DNA of 64,000 nt from UBA11051 sp964390495. GTDB lineage: Bacteria; Armatimonadota; Zipacnadia; Zipacnadales; UBA11051. The stretch spans positions 1-64,000 of the forward strand of contig CAYMIN010000005.1 in the NCBI GenBank assembly GCA_964390495.1, read 5' to 3'. Numbering within the stretch: position 1 is the first letter of the stretch; every line of letters starts with the position of its first letter. Below the pieces are notes generated by a model. It had not been told where the DNA came from. It ran no database searches and saw only the letters and a list, made by a program, of their open reading frames with translations. Shown here in pieces: positions 1 to 8,928 of the stretch. The position numbers were made by a program, and so were the translations under genes.

Positions 1-699
1 ACCGCCTTGCCGGAGCAGCGAGAACTCGATGAGACCAAGGCGCACTGGTTCATTGGTGTTCAGCAGAGCGGCTATTGCTTGCCTGCCGGGCAGAAGGTGA
101 CGGTGGCGCGCCGGCATCAGACGAGCCGGGATGTTAACGACTGGGAAGACACAGAAGGCGACTTCCTGACCGCCTGGATTGACCACGGCAAGGCGCCGAG
201 CAATGCCAGCTATGAGTACATGCTGGTGGTGCGGGCGACCCCGGAGGCGCTACAGAGATTCGCCGTCGCGCCGCCTTACCAGATCATTCAGCGGGACCAG
301 AACGCCCACATCGTCTGGTACAACGCGGCTCGCCGCTGGGGCTGTGCGTTCTTCGTGGCGCAGGATGTCGCCGATCATACGGCGGCCAATAGCACACTGC
401 CGATCAAGGCGGTTGACCGGCCGTGTCTGACTATGGCCGAAGCGGTGCGGGACGGGACATTGGCTATGAGCGTGGCCGACCCGGATTTGAATCTCGAGAG
501 GCGAACCAGCAAGCCGCAGCCCTTGCGCGTCACTCTGCACGGGGCCTGGCGTCTGGTGGGGGCGACGGGAATCATTTGCGCCTGGCAGTTGCCGGAGGCG
601 GGTGAGAACGTGCGCATCGTGTCAGCAGATGCGGCGGAGACAGTCCTGGAGATTCTGTGCCAGCACGGGGCAAGCTACGACATAACGCTTGCGCGCTGA
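1..699 (+). CDS. Polysaccharide lyase family 8-like protein, C-terminal part (5' truncated by window edge)
   Basis: The reading frame is open to the first base of the window, so only the last ~232 residues are seen. The segment FLTAWIDHGKAPSNASYEY followed by ATPEALQRF matches the conserved beta-sandwich region of family 8 lyases (chondroitin, hyaluronate and xanthan lyases), where an IDHG..P..A.Y.Y core is typical. The final ~70 residues (LRVTLHGAWRL onward) fit the small C-terminal beta domain of that family. The catalytic alpha/alpha domain with the Asn-His-Tyr residues lies upstream and cannot be checked. Family members are exported and cleave uronic-acid-containing polysaccharides by beta-elimination. 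This agrees with the two heparinase II/III-type proteins at 13136 and 47829. The exact substrate cannot be told from this part. Confidence 0.75.
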   Translation, partial: TALPEQRELDETKAHWFIGVQQSGYCLPAGQKVTVARRHQTSRDVNDWEDTEGDFLTAWIDHGKAPSNASYEYMLVVRATPEALQRFAVAPPYQIIQRDQNAHIVWYNAARRWGCAFFVAQDVADHTAANSTLPIKAVDRPCLTMAEAVRDGTLAMSVADPDLNLERRTSKPQPLRVTLHGAWRLVGATGIICAWQLPEAGENVRIVSADAAETVLEILCQHGASYDITLAR

Positions 700-777
700 T
701 GACGAGAAGTGCAATCGGGCAGTCCGGTTTGCCCATGCAAACGGGATGGCCCACGACAGCGAACTGATATGCATGTT

Positions 778-794
778 GGGGCGCTCCTCGCCCC
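778..794 (+). terminator. Small GC hairpin after the PL8 gene
   Basis: GGGGCG (778-783) and CGCCCC (789-794) form a perfect 6-bp stem with a 5-nt loop, about 80 nt after the lyase stop and 55 nt before the next start. There is no clear U-tract after it, so it may be a weak terminator or simply a leader structure. Confidence 0.3.
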
Positions 795-849
795 ATATAG
801 CAACGCCCCCCGATTCATATAGGGCATCCCAAAGCAAGGAGCAACCGCC

Positions 850-1821
850 ATGGCCACGCAATCAGCAGACATGCAGTCCGGACAGTGCAAGACCGTTATT
901 CGCGTTGCGGCGGTCAGCTACGCACAGCCGTTTCATGACCATGCCGGCGAGGGCGTCAATCTCGAGGGAGTGCGCGCGATGACCGCACAGGTTATGCGCG
1001 AGCGGCCCGACTTCATCTGCTATCCGGAGATCTGTGCCAGTTGCGAGGGCGAGAAGGAGAAGTGCATTGCTGCTGCGCCTGAGATGGAGCCGTTTGCGGC
1101 GGAAGTGGCGAAGATCGCGCGGGAGTTCGATGTTGCCCTAGTGGTGCCCCTTCTGGAGCGCTGTGAGGGGCGGGTTTACAACTCCGTGCCGGTGGTCAGC
1201 CGCACGGGGCAACTGTCGCTGGTCTATCACAAGAACTACCCGACCATTTCGGAGCTGGAGGCCGGCATCAGTCCCGGTATTGAGGCTCCTGTCGGCGTGT
1301 GCGACGGAGTCCGCGTTGGCGCGGCGGTCTGCTTTGATCTCAACTTCGACCAACATGCGGATGCGCTTTCGCAACAGGCTGCCCGGCTGGTCTTCTGGCC
1401 CTCGATGTACTGGGGCGGGCAGTTGCTGCAGCACTGGTCGCTGCGGTATGGCTTCGCGATCGCGGCTGTCTACTGGCGAGAGAGCTCCATTATCGACATG
1501 AACGGCCGCTATTTGGCCAAACAGGGACATGACACATACCAGGTCCAGCAGAAGCACCTGCCACCCTGGGCAGTCGCCAATATCCACATCAACCGGGATC
1601 TGTATCACCTCGACCTGAACCAGCCACAGTTCCCGGCAATCCGCGAGAAGTATGCGCCGGATGTGGAGATCGAGGTCTGGGAGCCGGAGGGCTACTTCCT
1701 GCTGGCCTCGCACAGGCCGGATCTGCCCGTCGAGGCCGTCGCGGAGGAGTTCGGCCTGGAGACGGCCCGTGACTACCTCGCACGCAGTGTCAGGCTGCGC
1801 GAGGAGGCGCTCAGGCAGTGA
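850..1821 (+). CDS. Carbon-nitrogen hydrolase (nitrilase superfamily)
   Basis: A 323-residue protein with the Glu-Lys-Cys catalytic triad of the nitrilase superfamily: Glu60 in CYPEI, Lys128 in YHKNYP and Cys161 in AAVCFDLNF. These enzymes hydrolyse non-peptide C-N bonds (amidases, carbamoylases, ureidopropionases) in the cytoplasm. The substrate is not predictable here. The sequence after Cys161 (CFDLNFDQHADAL) is less typical than the CYDxxFPE form of omega-amidases. The length is normal for the family. No signal peptide is seen. The ATG at 850 has AAGGAG about 8 nt upstream. The next gene is convergent, so this appears to be a single-gene unit, or the distal gene of a transcript from the lyase. 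Confidence 0.85.
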   Translation: MATQSADMQSGQCKTVIRVAAVSYAQPFHDHAGEGVNLEGVRAMTAQVMRERPDFICYPEICASCEGEKEKCIAAAPEMEPFAAEVAKIAREFDVALVVPLLERCEGRVYNSVPVVSRTGQLSLVYHKNYPTISELEAGISPGIEAPVGVCDGVRVGAAVCFDLNFDQHADALSQQAARLVFWPSMYWGGQLLQHWSLRYGFAIAAVYWRESSIIDMNGRYLAKQGHDTYQVQQKHLPPWAVANIHINRDLYHLDLNQPQFPAIREKYAPDVEIEVWEPEGYFLLASHRPDLPVEAVAEEFGLETARDYLARSVRLREEALRQ

Positions 1822-1945
1822 CGGTTGGCCTGGCGTATCCGGGGTGCTACGCAGCGGTGGGTGTGCCCCGGCCCGCGTTGGGTATTCCGCGCGGCAGTCC
1901 GTGACCGCAGCATACGCCGCACCTCGCGACCGGCGTTTGCAGATC

Positions 1946-2347
1946 TCAGGGCGCCTGCCAGGCAACATGACCTGCGGCATCGCGGAGTTCGAGGCCGGGG
2001 CTGCCGTCGTAACCCACACTCAGCAGCGCGCGGGGCCTTCTGGCGGCGTCCCACAGCGTCAGGCTGGATTCGCTGCCGTCAGTCACGAGTACCGCCGCCC
2101 TAGTGTTCTGTGGCGTATCGAGCAGGCACAGAGCCGAGTTCCTGCCGCCAGTCGCACTCAGGAACGCCCGTGGCTTCCCTGCGCGATCCACCAGTGTAAA
2201 CTGCATCGCCTTGATCTCTACCGGCACTGCGCCTTTTGCCTGGGCCACTGCCGGCGTGGTGCGCAGCAACACGTTGGAAGGCGCGCCGCCTAGAAATCCC
2301 GAAACAACCGTGAGTGCCATCAAAATGCAGAGCTGTTTGCTGGTCAC
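1946..2347 (-). CDS. Small exported protein with short beta repeats, function unknown
   Basis: A 133-residue product with an N-terminal hydrophobic stretch and a likely signal-peptidase site after AVAQA. The mature part is about three repeats of the type L.D..G.PRA.L (FTLVDRAGKPRAFLSA, then LTLWDAARRPRALLSV, then LELRDAAGHVAW). I know this repeat style from small uncharacterised secreted proteins but cannot assign a function. It starts 26 nt downstream of the lipoprotein gene at 2374-3096 on the same strand, so the two are probably co-transcribed. It runs convergent to the nitrilase gene, with 124 nt between the stops. No catalytic motif is seen. Confidence 0.6.
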   Translation of the reverse strand: MTSKQLCILMALTVVSGFLGGAPSNVLLRTTPAVAQAKGAVPVEIKAMQFTLVDRAGKPRAFLSATGGRNSALCLLDTPQNTRAAVLVTDGSESSLTLWDAARRPRALLSVGYDGSPGLELRDAAGHVAWQAP

Positions 2348-2373
2348 TGCTCGCAGCCGACCGTTAAAAGCCT

Positions 2374-3096
2374 CTATGGTGCTATAATCCTGGGGGTCAC
2401 CATGATAGTCAGCTCGGCGGTTTGCCCGGATCGCTTGTGACGGGTGAAGAGAGTTCCCAGTGTGGGCAGGTTCACAAGCGCCGGCGCGGTTACCTTACCC
2501 GCGTCATCTACGGTGAGACCGGGCGGCCCCTCGGTGATGACCCACTCAAATGGGTTTACCGGGTCCACGAACAATGGCAGATTGTCAATTGTCCGTGCCG
2601 TAGCCACTACATGCCTGGACTCGCCCGCGGTTAACTGCAACTGTCCATCAGGCCAGAGGTTAATGTGGCAAAGCTGCGCGGACGCGACCATCTGGTAGTC
2701 GCTCATTTGGCCTGGGAGTATCTCAACCGGAAAATCCACCCGCCCAATCGGGTAGCCCTGCGCGTTTTGCTCCTCATATCCCAGGGCTTGGATGATGTAG
2801 TGGCCGACAGGAACGTGGCGGAAATGGCAAGTGTCGACGGGGCGGTCAGTCAATTGGGGAGTGGTATTGGGAGCCAAAGTGTCCAGTGATACTTCGACAA
2901 GTCGGGTCTCAATGGAGACCATTTGCGTCCTGTCAACACCGGCCGGCTCGGGGGCCGGCCATTCGACAGTGACGCTCAGAGAGCCCACTTCTCCGTCAGG
3001 TTCGCCCTGCTCCTGCGGCATTCCATGACATCCAGCCAGCGCAGTTACCACGACCATAAGAGCCACAGCCACAACGCACACCACGTATCCACGCAT
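2374..3096 (-). CDS. Lipoprotein with Ig-like C-terminal domain, function unknown
   Basis: A 240-residue protein beginning with a hydrophobic segment ending in a lipobox LAGC (Cys23), so it is predicted to be acylated and membrane-anchored. Residues ~40-150 look like a beta-rich domain of the kind found in surface lipoproteins. Residues ~155-235 (LTAGESRHVVATA ... DDAGKVTAPA ... AELTIMV) resemble a bacterial Ig-like (BIG) domain. No enzymatic motif is visible. It is the first gene of a two-gene minus-strand unit and is divergent from the DUF1549/DUF1553 gene across a 430-nt spacer. It may be an adhesive or structural surface protein, but this is only inference. Confidence 0.65.
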   Translation of the reverse strand: MRGYVVCVVAVALMVVVTALAGCHGMPQEQGEPDGEVGSLSVTVEWPAPEPAGVDRTQMVSIETRLVEVSLDTLAPNTTPQLTDRPVDTCHFRHVPVGHYIIQALGYEEQNAQGYPIGRVDFPVEILPGQMSDYQMVASAQLCHINLWPDGQLQLTAGESRHVVATARTIDNLPLFVDPVNPFEWVITEGPPGLTVDDAGKVTAPALVNLPTLGTLFTRHKRSGQTAELTIMVTPRIIAP

Positions 3097-3526
3097 ACCT
3101 CATTCCTCCTCATATCGGTTCTATGGCGGGTGCCAACTTGACGGGGCGAAAAGGCGGCACTGCCTTTGCTCTTCGCCTCACCCCCGTATAAATTCGCCCA
3201 AAGAGCTCTCGCATCCTGCCGATGTTACCTTTCTCGCACATTGGTTATTCCAGGCAGACAGCAATCGTGGGAGTGCGCCGGCCCACCATCTGGGGGGAAA
3301 GTGAGTTGGGACAGGGCAGTACGTTCGCCTGCGTAATCCCGCTGGAGTAGCATCGCCGAGGGGACGACTGAGCTTCACGTATTGCGGTGGACCGAATTCC
3401 GAAGTTCAGCGGATACGCAGGCAGGAGACTGCGGCACTGGTGTCGAAGATGAAACAAAGCGCTGTTACACTTCCGCCCAGCACGGAGAACAGTCACCGAC
3501 AGGCAAACGTCTGCAGAGTTAGGACA
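3097..3526. other. Intergenic region, divergent promoters expected
   Basis: This 430-nt spacer separates the minus-strand lipoprotein from the plus-strand DUF1549/1553 gene. It holds a short hairpin (AAAGGC at about 3151 pairing with GCCTTT) and a TATAAA at about 3186, but no well-spaced -35/-10 pair that I would call. In-frame extension of the downstream gene to 3440 is possible but would place a non-signal stretch before its signal peptide. Confidence 0.4.
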
Positions 3527-5095
3527 ATGAAACGCAATCTACTGCTTGTGTATGTTTGTGCTGTCAGCGCAGTCCTGCTGAGCGTCATTGCCTGCGCCCA
3601 GGAGGCCTCTCCGTATGAGGCTGCTAGCTGGCCCGTCCCGGCTAACGCAGTTGATGCCCCGGTGCTGGCGGCCCTACAGAAGCAGAACCTCGGACTGCGC
3701 CGGCCCTGCTCGGACGCAGTGTTCATCCGCCGGGTTTTCGTAGATGTCATCGGCACGCTCCCCCAGCCGCACGAAGTCCAGGCCTTCCTCCAGGATACCA
3801 GTCCCGACAAGCGTGCGGCCCTGATTGACAGCCTCTTCGAGCGTGAAGAGTTCGCGGACTACCAGAGCCTCAAGTGGTGTGATCTGCTGCGGGTGAAGTC
3901 GGAGTTCCCGGTCAAGCTGTGGCCCAATGCGGTGCAGGCATACCATCGTTGGGTACGCGAGTCAATTCGCGACAACAAGTCCTATGACGAGTTCGCCCGG
4001 GAACTACTGACTTCCAGCGGCAGCAACTTCCGCGTTGCCCCGGCCAACTTCTATCGTGCCGTCCAGAGCCGCGACGCAACAGGGATCGCCCACGCAGTGG
4101 CGCTGACTTTCATGGGGGTGCGGCTGGAAAGCTGGCCGGAGAAGAAACAGGAACAACTGGCCGCCTTCTTCTCCCGCGTCGGCTACAAGCCGACGCGGGA
4201 GTGGAAAGAGGAGATCGTCTATTTCGACTCGAGCGCCGCCGAGCCGCTGGAGGTTACCTTCCCCGACGGAAGTAAAACGACCATTCCCGCGCAACAGGAC
4301 CCCCGCGAGGTGTTCGCCGACTGGCTGACAGCGCCTGGGAATGAGTGGTTCGGACAGGCGCTGGCCAATCGCGTCTGGTACTGGCTGATGGGCCATGGCA
4401 TCATCCACGAGCCGGATGACATTCGCGCCGATAACCCACCTGCCTGCCCGGAGTTGCTGACCTTGCTCAGCGAGGAATTGGTCGGCGCCGATTACGACAT
4501 GCGAAATCTATTTCGGTTGATCCTCAATTCCCGGACCTATCAGCAGTCGTCGGTGGCAGTAGAGCCGGTGCCGGAGAGCGCGCGTTTCGCCTACTACACG
4601 ATTCGCCGCCTCGATGCCGAGGTGCTGATAGATGCCCTGTGCTGGATCGGGGGCAGTGGGGAGAAGTACTCCAGTCCCATCCCGGAGCCGTTCACCTTCA
4701 CACCCAGCACGCAGCGGACGATCGCGCTGGCCGACGGCAGCATCACCAGCCGGTTTCTTGAGAACTTCGGGCGCCCGACGCGAGATACCGGCCTGGCTTC
4801 CGAACGCAACAACACGCCCTCGGACGCCCAGCGCCTTTATTTGATCAACTCCACCGATGTCCGTCAGAGGATCGAGAAGAGCCCGCAGTTGCGGAAGCTC
4901 TTCGACGCCGCTGGGGGCGACCGGAGCCGCTTGGTCGGGGATCTTTACCTGCTGCTTCTTTCACGTTACCCCACACCCTCCGAGCAGTCGGCCGCCGAGG
5001 AGTATCTGCAGAGCTCCGGCCTTGAGGCGCGCCAGGCCTTCACCGATCTGGCTTGGGCGTTGATAAACACGAAGGAGTTCTTGTGCCGACACTGA
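3527..5095 (+). CDS. DUF1549/DUF1553-type exported protein lacking the CXXCH motif
   Basis: A 522-residue protein with signal peptide MKRNLLLVYVCAVSAVLLSV and a cut near ACAQE. The segment FIRRVFVDVIGTLPQPHEVQAFL is the classical opening of DUF1549. The second half (PREVFADWLTAPGN..FGQALANRVWYWLMGHGI and DMRNLFRLILNSRTYQQSS) is typical DUF1553. The frame is open back to 3440, but ATG 3527 begins the signal peptide and has AGGA just upstream. Most relatives carry a CAxCHxHP stretch after the GVRLQ-like segment; here the equivalent reads GVRLESWPEKKQEQLAAFF, with no Cys or His. No cytochrome domain precedes it. Such genes nearly always sit before a DUF1501 gene, as here, and the pair is thought to act on an extracellular substrate not yet known. 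Confidence 0.88.
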   Translation: MKRNLLLVYVCAVSAVLLSVIACAQEASPYEAASWPVPANAVDAPVLAALQKQNLGLRRPCSDAVFIRRVFVDVIGTLPQPHEVQAFLQDTSPDKRAALIDSLFEREEFADYQSLKWCDLLRVKSEFPVKLWPNAVQAYHRWVRESIRDNKSYDEFARELLTSSGSNFRVAPANFYRAVQSRDATGIAHAVALTFMGVRLESWPEKKQEQLAAFFSRVGYKPTREWKEEIVYFDSSAAEPLEVTFPDGSKTTIPAQQDPREVFADWLTAPGNEWFGQALANRVWYWLMGHGIIHEPDDIRADNPPACPELLTLLSEELVGADYDMRNLFRLILNSRTYQQSSVAVEPVPESARFAYYTIRRLDAEVLIDALCWIGGSGEKYSSPIPEPFTFTPSTQRTIALADGSITSRFLENFGRPTRDTGLASERNNTPSDAQRLYLINSTDVRQRIEKSPQLRKLFDAAGGDRSRLVGDLYLLLLSRYPTPSEQSAAEEYLQSSGLEARQAFTDLAWALINTKEFLCRH

Positions 5096-5115
5096 CAGGA
5101 GGCGAGGGAACGACG

Positions 5116-6486
5116 ATGGAAGACAAACGTGAAAACCCGACTGCCAACGAGCCGGTAATGTCGCGCCGCGAGTTCCTGCGCACGATGGTGTTGGGTGGGG
5201 CCGGGCTTTTGCTTGGCAAGCGTTTTGGCTGGGCGGCTCCCGCAGCCGCACCCACAGCGGCCGGTTCGCAATCCGGGTCGGCGAAGTCCGTGATCCAGAT
5301 CTGGATGTGGGGTGGACCCTCGCAGTTGGATACTTTCGATCCGAAGCCGAACTCGGGCTATGACTATACCGGTCCGCTCGACAAGGTGATTGACACGAAC
5401 GTCCCGGGCATCCAGGTCGGCGAGTTACTGCCCCTGCTCGGCCGGCAAGCGGATAAGTACTCGATTATCCGCACGGTGACCCATGGCGTCAACAGTCATG
5501 AGACCGCCGCGTACATGGTGCAGACCGGGCGGCGAGCTGGCGGGTCGCTGGTGTTTCCCAGCGTGGGGGCGGTGGTCTCTCTATTCAAGGGCTACGATCA
5601 TGGCTATGACAGTCTGATCCCGCCCTACATCGTGCTCACCAGGTCACAGGGGCGGTTCTCCGAGGCCGGCTTTCTGGGGCCGCGTTACAAGCCTTTCTGC
5701 ACGGGCGGCGACCCCAACGCCAGCCGGTTCGAGGTGGAGGGGATTATCGCCCCGGGCATCTCCGATGAGCGCCAGCACAGTCGCCGTAGCTTGCTCCATG
5801 CGCTCGACACCCTCGGAAACGCCGTGCCTGACGAGACCGCCTTTGCGCAGTTGGACACAACCGAGAAGAACGCCTACGACCTGATCCTCGGCGAGTCCAG
5901 CAAACTCTTTGACCTCTCGCAGGAGAGCGCGGAGTTGCGCGATAGGTATGGGCGCAGCACTTTCGGGCAATCCTGCCTCATGGCCCGGCGGCTGGTTGAG
6001 GCCGGTGTGCCATATATCACCATCAACTATGGCGGCTGGGATACCCACAAACAGCACTTCCAGATTATGCGCCGCAAATTGCCGGAAATGGACAAGGGGA
6101 TGGCGACACTGCTCGAGGACCTGGCCGACCGCGGCCTGCTGGATACTACCATCGTCTGGTGGGGGGGCGAGTTCGGCCGGACGCCGCGGGTGGCGTGGGA
6201 GCCGCCATGGAATGGTGGGCGCCATCACTACGGGCAATGCTTCACCCACGTGGTCGCCGGCGGCGGTTTCCAGGGCGGGAAGGTGGTCGGTGCGTCCAAC
6301 GAAACCGGCGAAAAGGTAGCCGAACGCCCGGTCTCGGTGCAGGATTTGATCGGTAGCATCTATGAGCTGATGGGTATTGACCCGGACGCGCCCCTGGCTA
6401 ATCCGCGCGGTCAGGATATCAAGGTCCTGCCCTCATCGGAGGAGATGGGGATCCAGACGAAAGGCCGCCTGCATGAGATCATGTAA
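5116..6486 (+). CDS. DUF1501 protein with Tat-type signal
   Basis: A 457-residue DUF1501 (sulfatase-fold) protein. SRREFLR with Arg17-Arg18, followed by a hydrophobic run, is a twin-arginine signal, so it is predicted to be exported folded. Conserved pieces include IQIWMWGGPSQLDTFDPKP near the start of the mature protein, HGVNSHETAAYMVQTG, and WWGGEFGRTPR followed by GGRHHYGQ near the C-terminus. These are the usual DUF1501 landmarks and probable metal ligands. ATG 5116 is preferred over the in-frame start at 5053 because it precedes the Tat motif directly and has AGGAGG about 12 nt upstream. It follows the DUF1549/1553 gene by 20 nt and almost certainly shares its transcript. The biochemical activity is unknown. 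Confidence 0.9.
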   Translation: MEDKRENPTANEPVMSRREFLRTMVLGGAGLLLGKRFGWAAPAAAPTAAGSQSGSAKSVIQIWMWGGPSQLDTFDPKPNSGYDYTGPLDKVIDTNVPGIQVGELLPLLGRQADKYSIIRTVTHGVNSHETAAYMVQTGRRAGGSLVFPSVGAVVSLFKGYDHGYDSLIPPYIVLTRSQGRFSEAGFLGPRYKPFCTGGDPNASRFEVEGIIAPGISDERQHSRRSLLHALDTLGNAVPDETAFAQLDTTEKNAYDLILGESSKLFDLSQESAELRDRYGRSTFGQSCLMARRLVEAGVPYITINYGGWDTHKQHFQIMRRKLPEMDKGMATLLEDLADRGLLDTTIVWWGGEFGRTPRVAWEPPWNGGRHHYGQCFTHVVAGGGFQGGKVVGASNETGEKVAERPVSVQDLIGSIYELMGIDPDAPLANPRGQDIKVLPSSEEMGIQTKGRLHEIM

Positions 6487-6600
6487 GACAGCGGGCGGGA
6501 GAACCCCAGGCTTTGCACGATTGCGCCTGACAGCAGTATCTGCGTCCGTATCACCAACCTGAGCGCGTGAATCCGTCACAGAGGAGGCACCGATTGCACC

Positions 6601-8895
6601 ATGTCCCGTAGCATTTGGCCCATGGTCTGGGCCCTGGCCGTCTGTGCGGGATATGCCTGGGCCCAGGGCGGCGGGCCGCAGCTAGGGTATGTGTACCCCG
6701 CCGGCGGCAAACAGGGCTCCAGCTTCCGCGTGATAATCGGGGGACAACTGCTGGGCGGTGCCAACGGTGTCTGGATCTCCGGCGGGGGAGCTCATGGCCG
6801 TGTGGTTGAGTACATGCGGCCGCTCAATAACAACGAGCTGCGGGATACCGAGTGGTTTTTCCGCGAGTTAGTGCGGCGCCGCTGGAGCCTCCGGGTGATG
6901 GACTATGTACGCAATTCCGATGACCCGCCGGAGCTTCCCGACCACCCCTGGCTACTCGGTCTTGATCACAAGACCCCCGGCGAGCTGGCGCGGCTGCGCA
7001 ACCGGCTCTTCGACCCCAAGCAACAGCTCAACACCCAGCTCGCCGAACAGGTAGCGGTCGAGGTGACCGTCGCTCCGGGGGCGGTGGGAACACGTGAACT
7101 GCGCCTTCTCACCCCCAATGGTGTGAGCAATGCGCTGGGCTTCGAGGTGGCAGGGCTGCCGGAGGTCTGTGAGGAGGAGCTTGAGCCGGATGAGAGAGCC
7201 CGGGCCCCCCTGGCCCTGCCGGTGATGCTGAACGGGCAGATTACACCGGGGGACATGGACTACTTCCGTTTGCAGGCGCGCAAGGGGCAGCGGCTGGTCA
7301 TGCGGGCCCAGGCGCGCGCGCTCGTTCCGTACTTGGCCGACGCCGTGCCGGGGTGGTTCCAGGCCGTGCTATCTTTGCGGGACGCGGCTGGTCGTGAGGT
7401 CGCTGTCGTGGACGACTACCGCTTTGATCCCGACCCGGTGCTCTTTTACGAAGTCCCTGCCGATGGCGTGTACGAGCTTGAGATTCGTGATGCGATATAC
7501 CGTGGGCGCGATGACTTCGTTTACCGGGTTGCGGTGGGGGCGCTGCCTTTTGTCACCCAGGTGTTTCCGCTGGGCGGGCAAGCCGGCGTAGCAACGACGG
7601 CGGCGATTGCCGGCTGGAACCTTCCGACCAAGACGCTGCAACTCGACACCTCTTCCGGCGGCGGGGCGCTCAGGCGAACCAGACCGCCCGATCCCCTCGG
7701 CGTGTGCAATACAGTGGCTTATGCCGTTGACAGCCTGCCCGAAAGCCTGGAGACCGAGCCCAACGACACCCCCCAACAAGCGCAGGTCGTCTCGCCACCG
7801 CTGATCATCAACGGCCGCATCGGAGAGGTCGGCGATGTGGACACCTTTGGATTCAACGGTCGGACCGGAGATGAAATAGTGGCCGAGGTGAAGGCCCGGC
7901 GCCTCAATTCGCCGCTCGATTCGCTGCTGCGACTGGTGGGGCCGGACGGTGATGTACTCGCCTCCAATGACGACTGGGAAGACCCGGAGAGAGGCCTGAT
8001 CACCCACCATGCCGACTCGTATCTGCGGTTCCGGCTGCCGCAAGATGGGGAGTATATGGTCGTTCTGGCTGATGTGCAGTCTCACGGCGGGGATGAATAC
8101 GGCTACCGTCTGCGGCTCGGCCCGCCACAGCCTGACTTCGCCCTCCGCGCAATACCTTCCGGCGTCAGCTTGCGCCCGGGAGGCACGACGACCGTTACCA
8201 TCCATGCCATACGTAAGGACGGCTTCGCTGGCAATATCAAGTTGATGCTGAAGGACGCACCCGCAGGCTTCAAGCTAGGCAGCGAGGCCATACCAAGTGA
8301 CAAGGATAAGCTGGACGTGGCAATCGCGGCGCCCCGCGACGCTCGCCCCCAGACGTTCGCCCTGAAGATGCAGGGACAGGCGACGATTGGTGAGGCGACC
8401 ATCACCAGGCCCGTGGTGGCCGCCGAGGACATGATGCAGGCGTTTCTCTGGCGCTTTATCGTGCCTCAACAGGAACTGCTGGTATCGGTGCCGGGGCCGA
8501 AGCCGATCCCTGTCGTGTGGCGTCCGCTGGTGACCGGCCTGGAACCGGTGACCTCAGGGGCGGTACGGGTTCCGCTCGATGGCACCGCGCAGGTGCAGGT
8601 CAAGGCACCGGCCACACTACCGGATCATCCCGGGGTCACGCCGAGCAGCCTGCGCTTTGCACTGGCCGCGGCGCCCCGAGGGGTGAGCCTGGCCGGCAGC
8701 AGTGTCGGGCCTGCCGGCATCACCCTGGCGCTGAGGGCTGACCTCAACATCGCGCGCGAGGGCGACACCGGCAACGCGATTATCAATGTGTCCGCTCCGC
8801 CCGAGGGCAATGCTGAACAGACAGCAGGGGCGGCGTATAGACCGCGGGTGTCACTCGGAGTCCTGCCCCCGATCCCGCTCCAGATCGTGCAGTGA
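6601..8895 (+). CDS. Large exported protein with two PPC-type domains
   Basis: A 764-residue protein with a signal peptide ending near GYAWA. The segment LGYVYPAGGKQGSSFRVIIGGQLL is the usual N-terminus of the exported partner of DUF1549/DUF1501 pairs. Two pre-peptidase C-terminal-like beta domains are visible: residues ~203-313 (LNGQITPGDMDYFRLQARKG) and ~383-506 (TEPNDTPQQAQVV ... NGRIGEVGDVDTFGFNG). Residues after ~520 are Ig/beta-sandwich-like. No catalytic motif is seen. It lies 114 nt after the DUF1501 stop in the same orientation, completing the common three-gene arrangement. The likely role is surface binding or scaffolding for the DUF1549/DUF1501 proteins, inferred from context only. 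Confidence 0.8.
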   Translation: MSRSIWPMVWALAVCAGYAWAQGGGPQLGYVYPAGGKQGSSFRVIIGGQLLGGANGVWISGGGAHGRVVEYMRPLNNNELRDTEWFFRELVRRRWSLRVMDYVRNSDDPPELPDHPWLLGLDHKTPGELARLRNRLFDPKQQLNTQLAEQVAVEVTVAPGAVGTRELRLLTPNGVSNALGFEVAGLPEVCEEELEPDERARAPLALPVMLNGQITPGDMDYFRLQARKGQRLVMRAQARALVPYLADAVPGWFQAVLSLRDAAGREVAVVDDYRFDPDPVLFYEVPADGVYELEIRDAIYRGRDDFVYRVAVGALPFVTQVFPLGGQAGVATTAAIAGWNLPTKTLQLDTSSGGGALRRTRPPDPLGVCNTVAYAVDSLPESLETEPNDTPQQAQVVSPPLIINGRIGEVGDVDTFGFNGRTGDEIVAEVKARRLNSPLDSLLRLVGPDGDVLASNDDWEDPERGLITHHADSYLRFRLPQDGEYMVVLADVQSHGGDEYGYRLRLGPPQPDFALRAIPSGVSLRPGGTTTVTIHAIRKDGFAGNIKLMLKDAPAGFKLGSEAIPSDKDKLDVAIAAPRDARPQTFALKMQGQATIGEATITRPVVAAEDMMQAFLWRFIVPQQELLVSVPGPKPIPVVWRPLVTGLEPVTSGAVRVPLDGTAQVQVKAPATLPDHPGVTPSSLRFALAAAPRGVSLAGSSVGPAGITLALRADLNIAREGDTGNAIINVSAPPEGNAEQTAGAAYRPRVSLGVLPPIPLQIVQ

Positions 8896-8928
8896 GCGAC
8901 GCAACCGAGAGCCACAGGAGAGTAAGCC

